Source: Arthrinium phaeospermum
Taxonomy: Eukaryota; Ascomycota; Sordariomycetes; Amphisphaeriales; Apiosporaceae
Reading direction: 5' to 3'
DNA length: 64,000 bases
Assembly (NCBI GenBank): GCA_006503535.1
Contig: QYRS01000014.1
Span: 248,001-312,000, forward strand
Shown here: one piece after another, positions 45,344-56,000 of the stretch
Layout of the letters: each line of letters opens with the position of its first letter
How positions within the stretch are numbered: the stretch's first letter is position 1
The notes under the pieces: model-generated
What the model was told of the DNA's origin: nothing
Database searches by the model: none
The model's input: the letters and a program-made list of their open reading frames with translations, nothing else
Program-made: the position numbers and the translations under genes

Positions 45344-46194
45344 AGGTTCAGAATATCCCCAACTGGTATTGTGTGAAAGGGATAAATACTGGATGCATAA
45401 CGGGCAATCTACCGGTACCGGCAATCTCGCAAGTTACTGGGAACCGCATCCTATTAATACATTGGCTGTACATGCGGGTTACCCTCGTGCTGCAAGCCGG
45501 ATGTCGGGTTCAGTCACACATGCAGGGGTCCTCACCGACCAGACGTCCGAAGTCCATCACCTTCTGAATTTCGCTTGCCATAAATGAATCCTGGTACATA
45601 TTACATGAAATACCCCACCCACTCCAATATCTTCCCTCATTGTTTGACTTGTTATCTCGTTGGAAACCTCGATAGTGTTTGCTACGACTGGCCTGATTCC
45701 AATGCAGGCCGACGGTTTACCTGCCTAATTCGGAGGTTTAAGCCGCATCCCTTGCTTTGGATTTCTCCATCTCCGTGGCGCAGTGAAGCGGAACCCAGCC
45801 GTCAGGTAACGGGCCGGGTTCTCGAGGCTTGCTGGCAGCTGCGATGTGATGCCGAAATGCAACAATAGGGCCGATGAACCATCCCCCTGGGATGACTGTG
45901 TGCTCCAAGACTCTTTGGTTCCTAAATCACGGAAAGCCAAGATACTACATGAAAGAGTAGGATATGACCCGGTTCCCTTACCAATTTGATCTATCAATTT
46001 CTCTGCCATGTATATGACACGACTGGGCGCATGTGGGCGCAAGTCCGATGTTGCGCAATCCTTCGAGATCTTCATCCTGCCCTGGTTCCGAGGGAAAAGG
46101 TGCTCTGGTGCCTCATTCTAATTCTCATAATCTATTGCCTTAAGATACCGCTAGTTGTTTGCAACTCGAATGGAAGACACCATTATCATCCATC
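45344..46194. other. divergent promoter region
   Basis: This 0.85-kb interval lies between the oxidoreductase (minus) and the first rhodopsin-like gene (plus). No coding frame is convincing. Confidence 0.4.
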
Positions 46195-47454
46195 ATGTCG
46201 CCCATTACGCGCACCTCGTTTCTGGGCGCATCCATTGCCATGATGGTCATCACGACCCTCGTTACCGGCCTCCGGACCGCGATCATGGTGCAAAAGGGGG
46301 TCAGGTTCCACTGGGACGACCTGTGGCTGGCCCTTGGCTACGTGCTGTTCATGCTAGTGGCGGGAGCCTACGCCGTCAACACGGAGTTCTTCTTCCGCGT
46401 GCAGGACGCGGTAGAGGGCCGATCCCCGATGTACGCCGCCATGGACGAGGACCTTTTCCGTGTGCAGAAGGTCGTGCTCTTCACCAGCCCTGGCCTCTGG
46501 TTTACGCTGTGGAGTGTCAAGTTCTCCCTCCTGGCCTTGTATAAGCGGCTGATGGTGCAGGTCCCTTTCTATATTCGGATATGGTGGTGCGTGGTCGTGT
46601 TCTGTGTATTGGTGAGCTTTCAGATCCCGTCCTCGAGGGTAAAGCTGACTGACTGGCTTCCTGTAGTCTTTGGTCACGAGTTTCTCGATCCATATTACCA
46701 CTTGCCAACCAGTTACCAACTGGTTTGTCCCACAGGGCTGCGAGAATACTACGCATTGGTCCGTTGTCAGCATTTGGCAAGCCTATAGTGTGGATGTTGT
46801 GACAGACCTAATGGGTGTGTAGAGCCTCGTATGCCTTTCTTTCTTGAGCCGCCGCTGATCTGCCTGTGACAACAGTCATGTTCCTGCCACTTGGCATGAT
46901 TCGAAACTTACAAATGCCGATTCTCAGGAAGCTCAGCCTGGCGGTCCTGTTTGGTCTCGGTGTCTTGGTCATAATCACCGCCACCATCCGGGTGGTGCAG
47001 ATTGGACAGATAGAGGGCGTGCGCCCGTCCCTCGTCTGGTTGGCGACCTGGAGCACTATTGAATCGTCCGTTGGTATGTCACGATCATTTGGACTGTACT
47101 CCCGAATCCTCCTGATCAGACCACGTTGGTACGTCCAATCCATTTCTCGTCTGCTAACGGGATACAGCTGTCATTGTTGGGTGCGGACCGGGCCTTTATC
47201 GCAAAGCCAGAGACATCCGAAAGGCACACCGAGCACATGAGAAACAAGAGGTCTCCAAGACTATGACGGGAGACAACCCCGAGAGGGGCGCGCGAAGCAG
47301 GTTCCCTGTCGTCAACGACGTCCCACTCACAACATACTCTGTCACTTCTATGAGTGGCTCCAGAAACGGGAATGCGGGAGATAGCGAGGAGAATTTGGTA
47401 AGGAAGGACCCGGGTGAGAAATCCACTGTGACGAAATCAGCACTGGTGAACTAG
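46195..47454 (+). CDS. fungal rhodopsin-like (Pth11-related) integral membrane protein, copy 1
   Basis: Four exons: 46195-46611, 46667-46814, 46876-47073 and 47168-47454, giving 349 residues. Introns of 55-94 bp are in phases 0, 1 and 1. Hydrophobic helices alternate with short loops: ASIAMMVITTLVTGLRTAIMV, LALGYVLFMLVAGAYAV, the LWFTLWSVKFSLLALYKRL block, IWWCVVVFCVLSLVTS, VTDLMVMFLPLGMI, LAVLFGLGVLVIITATIRVV, and the last ESSVAVIVGCGPGLYRKAR. These are hallmarks of the fungal rhodopsin/Pth11-like family, putative non-canonical GPCRs for host or nutrient sensing. An extracellular loop carries QPVTNWFVPQGC and ENTTHW. The cytosolic tail is about 75 residues, Ser/Arg-rich. A tandem paralogue follows at 47910. 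Confidence 0.88.
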
Positions 47455-47909
47455 TCTACCGTAAATTGCGACAGTAGCCAGGATTCCAATTGTCTCTCGC
47501 TATACAGGAAATTACACTGCATTTCTGCTTGAAGAATGACCCTTTTCCGCCTTGCAAAGAAGCACCCACAAGCCAGATCAAGCACCTATCAATGCCTGGG
47601 TAGAAGATGTTGCAGAAATTTGAAGCCGAGAGAGGGCTGGGGTTTAGCAGGAGTTCCGACGACGCAAGGAGGTTCCAGAAATATTACGATGAGCTCATGT
47701 TGGTGTCACCAGGGATACAACCTGGCGTCCATCGTCCCATTGATAGTAGGCGGTCTGCACGCTGGCTGGCAAACGATTCGGGGTGCACAGGACGCCAAAT
47801 CTCTTCCCAAAGTCCTTGTCGGTCACTTGTCCGAGAATATTTCTCTTCTTCTATTTTCCCCAGATTGCTACGACATCAAGACCGCGGCCAGACGCGTCTG
47901 ATATTCCCT
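47455..47909. other. spacer between tandem receptor genes
   Basis: This 0.46-kb spacer is open in one frame upstream of 47910, but without ATG and without resemblance to the receptor, so it is treated as 3' untranslated region and promoter. Confidence 0.4.
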
Positions 47910-49269
47910 ATGTCTCTTGAACTTAGTCGAACCTCTTTTTTGACTGCCTTCATTGTGCTTATTGTCATTACGAGTGTGGTTGCCGGCACGCGCCTCGTCT
48001 TCGGTATCCAGAATGGGGTCCGGAACGGGGTTCGGATGCGATGGGACAACGCCTGGCTCATCACAGCCTATTTGCTGTTCATTTCCACGTCCGGATTCCT
48101 AGTCAGCAGGTCCGGCCTGATCTTCCGGTATATTGACGCGTATCGAGGGTTGATCCCGATGTACGAGCGGTGGGAGACGGATGGGCTGCATATCACAAAG
48201 CTGCTGTTCTTTGAAACGTTAGGGATGTGGCTGACGCTGTGGTGCGTCAAGTTCTCGCTCTTGTCCTTGTATAAGACCCTCATGGCGCAGGTGCCTTTCT
48301 ACACCCGACTGTGGTGGGCGGTGGTCATATATTGTGTTTGTGTAAGCCAGAGATGCAAGATGAACTCTCTCCCCAACCCATCTTACTAAACTACCCCAAG
48401 TGTTTTATCAGCACTGTCATCACACAAGTGACTAGCTGCTTGCCTGTTAGCGATTGGTGGACGAAAGGCGGCTGCTCAACTCCGGAGACTTTGGGAAGGT
48501 TCTTTATCAGTGTTTGGCAGTCATATGCCGCCGATGTTACAACTGACCTGCTGGGTACGTCTGTCTCTTCTTCCCTTTCATTGGTTTGCCTGCAGTGGTT
48601 TTTTTCTTGGGGGCGAAGCTGACATTCCCCACGGCATACTTAGTCATGTTGTTACCCCTATGCATCATTCGAGGCTTGAAGATGCCGGCGTCGAGGAAGT
48701 TAAGCCTCTGCTTGCTCTTCTGTCTGGGGTTGTGTTGTATCATTGCAGCAACCTTCCGAGCTGTACAGCTCGCGGGAGCAAACGGAGGAGCGCCCCCGGA
48801 TCCACCTTGGCTGGCGCTATGGATCATCATCGAATCATCCGTTGGTAAGTTGCAGCATTTTCGTCCGGTGCGTTTGGTACGATACACTCGTCGGTTTAAT
48901 AGATGTTAACGCAAGCAACTGCTGTATGTAGCTGTTATGGTGGGCTGTGGTCCGGGCCTCTATCGAAAGGCCAAGTCTGTCAAAAGGTCTCCGTCGACCT
49001 TTTCCCTCGAGGCTGGGCGGTACTTCAAGCAGGTCGACGACAGTCGCTCCAGGCGAAACGTCAGAAGCACAGCGCAGCTCCGTGGAGGGAGCGAGATCCC
49101 GCTGGAGCCGTTTCCAGTGGCCACAAGCAGCACATCCGCGAGCCGACATGCAGACGGCGGCAGCAAAGAGGACCTCGTCAGAAAAGGGTCGCGAGGGCAA
49201 ATCACGGTGACAAGATCTGTCAGGATCAGTCGGACGCAAGAGGATTCAGTAGCTCCTTACCGATTGTAA
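47910..49269 (+). CDS. fungal rhodopsin-like (Pth11-related) integral membrane protein, copy 2
   Basis: Four exons: 47910-48341, 48401-48554, 48644-48844 and 48932-49269, giving 374 residues. Introns of 59-89 bp are in phases 0, 1 and 1, at the same protein positions as in copy 1. Shared blocks include RTSFL at the N-terminus, LWCVKFSLLSLYKTLMAQVPFY, AADVTTDLLVMLLPLCIIR, LKMPASRKLSLCLLF, and IIESSVAVMVGCGPGLYRKAK. Differences concentrate in the second exon, which codes for the ligand-facing loop (CLPVSDWWTKGGCSTPE), and in the longer cytosolic tail. Family knowledge makes it a putative non-canonical GPCR. The tandem arrangement points to local duplication with loop and tail divergence. Confidence 0.88.
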
Positions 49270-49506
49270 CAGCAGTTGGTCGGATCGGGTGGGGAAACGG
49301 CGGGGCTGGTTGGCTACAGGGGAAGGCACTTTCCTCTTTCCCGTTGTTGTAGACTCTGACGTCCAGAAATCGGCAGTTGCCCACAATGCCCAAGAAGTAG
49401 CTTCCCTTTAAAGTGCTGCATTGTCTGATCCATGTTTCATATGCCCTGGGCATCAATGTAGCAAGACCGAGATTGGTAGCAAGCCATCTTCAATCCACCT
49501 AAGTCT

Positions 49507-49893
49507 TCAGTTCTTCCAAGTATCATCATCGGGTCTGCTCATGAGGCCAGGACTGATAGTTGACAGTGTCACACCGACACCTCGATAGCCAGTCTTTGCA
49601 ACATCGAGTAGACGACTGTACACAGCATCAGTTCCGATATATTTCTTGTTCATTCTTTTTTCTGCCTCTGGTTTCATTACTACTGCTGTCTTGATCTTGC
49701 ATCGCACCCCCCGGACCATGGCCTCCAGTCGGACATGTTCGAAGAACATAGTGGAGAACAATTGTGAGTCGGACAGCTCCAGATATGTGTGCCGCCGGCT
49801 CAGCTCGGTATCCTCCAACGTGAAGCCCCGTTTGAAGGTTCGAATATCCTCTCGTCCGTGTGTGGCCGACAGAAGCGCCAACGTTCTTCCCAA
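49507..49893 (-). CDS. unrecognised coding-like frame, possible last exon
   Basis: A 128-codon frame without ATG near its start, immediately preceded on the minus strand by a TTTTCAG acceptor-like site, ending at 49507. The peptide is charged and balanced (for example RGFTLEDTELSRRH, MKPEAEKRMNKKYIG, LLDVAKTGYRGVG), more like a real protein than a shadow frame. It overlaps the region where the 5' exon of the Cdc20-like gene may lie. I find no upstream exon and no known family. It may be a relic or an antisense chance frame. Confidence 0.25.
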   Translation of the reverse strand: MGRTLALLSATHGREDIRTFKRGFTLEDTELSRRHTYLELSDSQLFSTMFFEHVRLEAMVRGVRCKIKTAVVMKPEAEKRMNKKYIGTDAVYSRLLDVAKTGYRGVGVTLSTISPGLMSRPDDDTWKN

Positions 49894-49939
49894 GCCTGAA
49901 AATGATCGCCTTTGCGGCGACCTCCTTGATGGAGCCTAG

Positions 49940-52531
49940 TCATCCTCTGCAAGTTCAAATGGTGATTCACCGGATGAATCGCCAAGTCGTGGCCAAAGGA
50001 AGCTCGATCTCACCCCAATAACGCCTGCCACTCTTCCTCGTGTGACAAGTCAACCTCGTCCAGGCCTGCCTACTTCCTACTGGTCGGACACGGTTCTGAC
50101 TCGACCCAAGAGACGATCTCAAACCGCAACCGATGCACGACTGCGCGGCACCGGAAGAGTTCACGACCGCTTCGTAATGTCTCGAGAGGTCGATACACCT
50201 CTTTCAGACCGATTTCGCACCATCAAAGAGCCACACGAGTTATCAGCACAAGAACGTCTCACTCGAACTACCGTAGCCACACCCGACCCCTTTCGCCTAC
50301 CACCCCGACCAGACTACCTGGCTTTGCGAGATCGACGCACGTCACGATCAGACGGGCACAGCCAACGCCCACGTAGTACCGTGTTGGCCCTAAGCTCAAG
50401 CAATGGCGCAAGTGATATGGAGCGCCAAGTCAGTGCCGGGTCTGTGTGGACCGTCGGCGGCATGCCGCCTGCTGGAGGGTTGGCAGTGGACACTGGGCGA
50501 GGCCTGCTCCTCGAAAGTGGCACCAATGCGCCGCTTTACAGGGCGCCATTTGCGAGCGGACGGCCAAGGCCGAGTGAAGAGAATGAGAGACACGAGGCGC
50601 GTCTTGCTCACGCTCTCGATATCAACCGCGCCCAACGTGTTCTTGCCTTTGACAACTTTTCCACTTTCCCTCGATGCAAGAAGAAGGCCCCAGGCCGCCA
50701 CTTTATTCCCAAGCTCGCCACTACCTGGACTGGAACTGAATGGATCAATGAGGCTTATCCATCTCGTGAGTACCTACCTACCTTCCACCAACACCGACCA
50801 ACTTCCTTCAACGTTCAATTTTTAAACAACAACAGATTGTCTGGAAAGCATGCATTCCATTCCCAATGAACCCTTCAGGTAAGTAATTAATTCCGCATTG
50901 CGCCGCACGCGAAAAAGAAATTGACAGTGACATCGCACCCCAGGGTTCTTGATGCCACTGGTCTACGAGATGACTACTACTGCTCCGTGATGGCATTCTG
51001 TCCAAACTGCGATGTCATTGCAGTTGGCCTTGGCAGTTTCGTGTATGGATGGTCCGAGACATCTGAGGTGTCCCTTCTCAGCAGAGGTTTTCGAGATGGA
51101 GCTTGGGTGTCGTCCCTGTCATTCTCGTCGGAGGCCGGACTCAAGTCCATTCTTGCCTGCGGTCGTTCGAATGGCACCGTCAGTCTATTGTCGCTTTTGG
51201 ACAGTGAGGGCGTTGACGAACTACCTCCCGTGTTCAAACCCTCATCTCGGTTCGAGGCTCACCACGCCCGTCCTGTGGCTTCACTGAGCTGGGGCCCAGT
51301 TCCTACGACCCGCGCTTCTCTCAATCCCAACAACCCTGGTGTCCCTGTTCAGACAGAAAATCTTCTGGTGGGCGAAGATGTTGGTGACGTTTACTACTAC
51401 TCGGTTGAGTGGCCTTACCCGTGGGATCCTCCCCAAGGTAATTGGAGAGGAGCCATGACACTGCTCGCTTGCATCAAAGGCCACTCCCAGCAGATATGTG
51501 GCCTGGCCTGGTCCCCGGACGGCACCCAGTTTGCAACCGGGGGCAATGACAATCTCTGCTGCCTCTATAACGCAAATGCCATCGCCAACTCAGAGCCTGT
51601 GCAAGACGACACACAGCCAGGTATTTCGACTTTCCAGTGGAGCGCGGCTTCCGAATCATCGACGTTCTCAAGTGATTCAATCGTGGATGAAATGGGAGCC
51701 CGGGATGAGGTAAATCTCATGGCCCCTGTGAGAAACAGCCATCCACCCCCTGCACCGTCAACGGCATCAAATGCTTCTACTACGTCATGGACATCTGCAC
51801 CACTACGAAGCTCAATACTCTCTCTCGGACTCAACGACAGGAACCAAGGCAACAATCTCCCAGCTGCGGCATCTCAAGCAACCATCATCTTGCCTAAGAT
51901 GTATTCACGTGCAGCTGCCTCGAAGGTATGGAGACATCAAGCTGCGGTCAAAGCTTTGGCGTTTTGTCCATGGCAGCCCAACTTGCTTGCCACTGGTGGT
52001 GGTTCAAGCGACAAGATGATCCATTTCTTCCACACCGCATCCGGTGCCGCTCTGGCAACCATCTCTGTCAGCGCCCAAGTCACAAGCCTCACCTGGAGCA
52101 AGACACGTCGTGAGCTTGCAGCCACCTTTGGATACGCCCAACCAGAGCACTCAGTTCGGATAGCGGTCTTCAGCTGGCCGGAATGCACAATGATAGGTTG
52201 TGTGCGGTGGAATGGCGAGCACCGTGCTTTGTGCGCCATAGACTATCCGGGAGGCCCCAGAGGTCTACACTCTCAAGAGGACGACGAGAGTGTTCCGTCT
52301 TCGCGCACACGAAGAAGTTTCATGAGCACGCTGCAATCGCGGCGCAAGTCCAAGCCAAAGAGGGATGGATGTCTTGTTGTTGCGGGAAGCGATGAGAGCG
52401 TCAAGTTCCACGAGATATGGGGTATGAGCACGGAGGCCTTGAGCACAAGCCTGGGTCCCGGCGTGCTGGGCGGAAGTGACATTCTCGAGATGACGGAAGG
52501 CATCGACAAGGAAGGCGAGGTTATACGATGA
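49940..52531 (+). CDS. Cdc20/Fizzy-family WD40 activator of the APC/C (meiotic Ama1-like candidate)
   Basis: Exons: an open stretch to 50765, a 43-bp micro-exon at 50836-50878, and 50944-52531. Introns are 70 and 65 bp. The micro-exon join gives HCLESMHSIPNEPF then RVLDATGLRDDYYCS, the canonical entry into the Fizzy propeller. A C-box-like DRFVMSR lies at 50165-50185, followed by TPLSDRFRT. WD repeats include VWRHQAAVKALAFCPWQPNLLATGGG and the family signature GLAWSPDGTQFATGGNDN. The protein ends in Ile-Arg, the IR tail that docks on APC/C. A long Ser/Pro insertion lies within the propeller. The 5' end is unresolved: there is no in-frame ATG between the TAG at 49937 and the C-box, so a first exon upstream (for example from ATG 49718) is probable. 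Its role is substrate selection for ubiquitination in the cell cycle or meiosis. Confidence 0.85.
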
Positions 52532-52626
52532 ATGACGGCCGGTTGATATCGTTACGTGGAGATGTGCTCCGTAGTACGAGCCCCGACTGGGTTGACAAGA
52601 TTACGCATGCGTTTAGAGAGCAAGTA

Positions 52627-53058
52627 TCAATGACTTACATAGTTCTTTAGAGAAGGAGGAGAATAGATCGTGATAGTATGTTTACAACTGGCTACATCTT
52701 CAAGCTGCGATGCACTTGCCCACTTGTGAGTACTCATTACCTTCCCAATCGCCTTAACGTCCCTTTTCTGGACCAGAGTTATCATCGAGTACGATTCTCT
52801 CACTACCCCTATCACCGCATTTGTAAGAGAGAATGCGATTACTATAGATGCTACCGATACTTGTGACGGAAACAACTTGCGAAGCGACGTATAAGCGACG
52901 TGACCTATTGCATCAGGTGCAGTGTCAACAGCAATAGGGGTGGCCGCCTCATTGAATAGAGTAACTTCAATTGGCCATTCAGTAGTTCGTGACTGGATGG
53001 CGAATGATGCTTTGTAACATGTCAACGGGATACCCGAAACTGAACGACTCAGTACCAT
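52627..53058 (-). CDS. hypothetical protein
   Basis: An ATG-initiated frame of 143 residues. The peptide is reasonably balanced (for example RTTEWPIEVTLFNEAATPIAVD, HVAYTSLRKLFPSQVSVAS) but has no recognisable domain, and codon ends are less C/G-biased than in the surrounding genes. It could be a young or decayed gene, or chance. A short intron starting at the CAAGTATCGG site cannot be excluded. Confidence 0.25.
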   Translation of the reverse strand: MVLSRSVSGIPLTCYKASFAIQSRTTEWPIEVTLFNEAATPIAVDTAPDAIGHVAYTSLRKLFPSQVSVASIVIAFSLTNAVIGVVRESYSMITLVQKRDVKAIGKVMSTHKWASASQLEDVASCKHTITIYSPPSLKNYVSH

Positions 53059-56000
53059 GACTAAGTCGCATCACTATCATGGCCATTACGTTTCTCATGG
53101 GGACGTAGGGGTATTGTCATGGCAGGGTCTACGATGCATCCGATATACTTGCCACTGATGTCATACTACTCATGGTTGGGGGAGGAGATCGACGGGCTCT
53201 ATGTTTTCGCCTGCAATTGGGGCAAAATGTCGCGAAGAGGCAACATATTAATTGATTTACACATGCGACCCTGGGCGGTAACATGCTTCACGATGCGGTC
53301 ACAGCCGGGGCAGCTTTACCAAGTGCCGGATAGTCTCCTATCTTGCTGCAGCTCAATCAAACAGATGCAGTAGTGGGATGGGGGGAATGTGGATTTGGCT
53401 GCGACCCCCACCGCCGAAAGAGGCTCTTTCTGGAGGCGAGAACCACCAGGCAGCCCGGAGCCAGTGGTAATAGATGGAGTCACCATGGCCCCATCAGAAC
53501 AGGGCTGGGTGGATCATGACGATGATGGATATTGGGTGGGATGGATGGCACGGGAAAACGGCATGATGACATCAACGGGGGCGGGCAGGCAGCCAGGCTC
53601 GCAGGGGAGGGATTGGAAGAAACGAAACCAAAAGCGAGACCTGACCCAAATGACGACAAAAGAGCGGGATGCAGGAAAGATAGAGAAAGCGGGTGTGTTC
53701 TTTTCCCTTTTCTTGCCGTCGTACCTAACTCAAGCAGGCAAGGACCCGGCAATCTGGACCAAGCAGTTGCACGCAACAGACCTCGGATGCCCGTCCATGT
53801 CTTGGGACGGACGCCGTTGGAGAATGCTAAACCTAGAAGGCAAGAGGCTACGATCGGGTATGGGAAATATACGACGTATTCGAGAGACACAATCTGACCT
53901 GGGTGCTGTCATCTGTCTTCTCTTGTCTCGTCTCTATTGTTGTCTCCTGTCTGTTCGTCAAAAAAGTCAAGTCGGCTGAGGGGCTTTTTGGGGCGAGGAG
54001 GGAGGGGGATCCGCTATGACGGCATCGTCTCCCTCCTTCTTTATCGGACGGCCCTGGCGAGGCGCGGTTGTGTGGCTTTCGCACCTCGACGCCCCGCGCC
54101 AAGCCGCATGCGACGGCATAAGCTGCCACGAATGGGAATGGGAGATTCCAAATGCTCGAAACCAACAACGACCAACAATGGACAAACCAACCTGTGATCC
54201 AGGCTGGGCAATGGTTTCGTTTACAGTAGGTACCGCGGCGGGGGGCTAAATTGCTTCATTACCGTTGCGCCGTATTGAAACATTCAGAGGCGAAACGGAC
54301 AAGGGGCGACGTAATCGGAGCAAGTCAGAGGGTTGAGTGTCGCAACATGACCGCTGGGGAAAATGTTTCACGGCGGAAAGTAAACTGCACTTTTCGTTTT
54401 TGGGCGCCCGCAGATGCGGTGCGTGCAGCGCCTTCTTCGGAGGGGGCACCACGCGACTTAATCTTGAGACACTGTCACCACACACACCGCACCTGCACAA
54501 GACTGTCTCTCCGTATGCCCTTATTTTTTGTTCCGGGTTAGCTGCCAGTCACAAGTAAACTAAACTATATGCGCGCGCAGCGTGATCCGACGCGAATCAC
54601 AGACACTGTTGTATGCCATCCATACATGTGAGGGTGGCCCTTATCAGCATACCCACTTTCCTGAGAGGCCTCAAGGTCTTCCTGACCTGGTGCGCGCGTC
54701 CGCGGACATCGCGCGGCGTGCTTGGAGGGTGTTGTTGATTGCGATTCTCCGCGCGCGCGCGCCCTTGCTCGCTCGCTGGTACAATTACCCCCGAGAAGAC
54801 AAGTACAGTAGCAGTGTGCAGTTGCAGGCGAAGCGAGCAGCCCCTCTTCCGGGAGCTACTGCTTGCTTTGCAGGCGGGGCCTTGCGATGTGGGGAAAAGT
54901 CATCGAAATAGCTGATAGCATTGCATTGATGGCTGTCAAACACGATCGACAGTTATTTACTTTCCGACCTGTGGCTGGACTCTTATCGTTGGTGGTTGAT
55001 GCTAAAATTGTGTGTTTTGAGTCCGCCCATGTAACCTCCAAAATAGGTTCACCATAGGGCCCGAAGAGTCGGGTGACCATCCTTTCCCCTCTCTATCCTA
55101 ACGATGCCTTTGACGGTCTCCGATGTCAGATAAGTTAATTGTCGCAGGGCGCATTCTGGGCTCCGGCCACCGGCCTCCCTTATCGTGACGGAAGAAGCGG
55201 TGGGGGATTGAGTTTGTGCCATCTGAGAGGTTTCTGGGGAATGAGGGGGTAAATTAGGTTGTTACTTCAAACCGATGCTCAAACCTCGCTGAAAAGACCA
55301 CGATGGCCTCAAGGAGCAAGCACTGCCAAGCAGCAGCTGCTGCCACCCCCTCTTCCGCTTCCTCCACCCACACACAGCGCGAGCGAGAGACAGACATGAC
55401 TGACATGTGCAAGGATCGGCGCTAGAGGGCTAGAGGATGGTGTGGATTCGTGAACCCCTCGAACTGCAACGTCGTGGTGTGCGGTGCATAATGGGCAGCC
55501 TAAGGGTCCAGCCCAGCTGCACCCCGCCCCTGGCACGCCATCGCCCGCTTGGCAATCGTCGGGGCTTATCGCCCGTATCTTGTATCGTGCGCAAAAAAGA
55601 GGGTGTGGTGGCGCGGGGTGAGGAGAGGAGTCATAAGTCTACGGAGATATCGTGACTCTGAATCGGATGCCAATCAGGACATGCACTTTGTTAGTCAGGC
55701 TATCACTGCCAACTTAGTTGCCCCGCTAGCCAAACCTCGGATGGATGGCCTTGGAAATAACTTCACAGGCGATAAATGCTATCGAACAATCATATTAGCC
55801 ACGGGTCACGCGGTGTATGATAGTATCCTGATTTGAATTCAGGACATTTGATACGTCCGCCGTAGCCCCGTAGCTAATACCATGATAATGGATGATGACT
55901 TTTGATAGCAGGTCCGGCGAGGTCACGGGGTGTGACTGGGGAAGCCGAGAGATCAAGGAAACGGCCCTCATTGGAAGACGGGCGGGCGTCAGCCAATCGA

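Noticed and set aside
53389..53979. 196-codon plus-strand frame
   Set aside because: It begins at GTG, is highly polar and repetitive, has no motif, and lacks the codon bias of nearby genes.
55810..55890. Possible tRNA gene
   Set aside because: Acceptor-like and T-arm-like stems exist, but the T-loop and anticodon loop are off by one and the D-arm spacing is missing.
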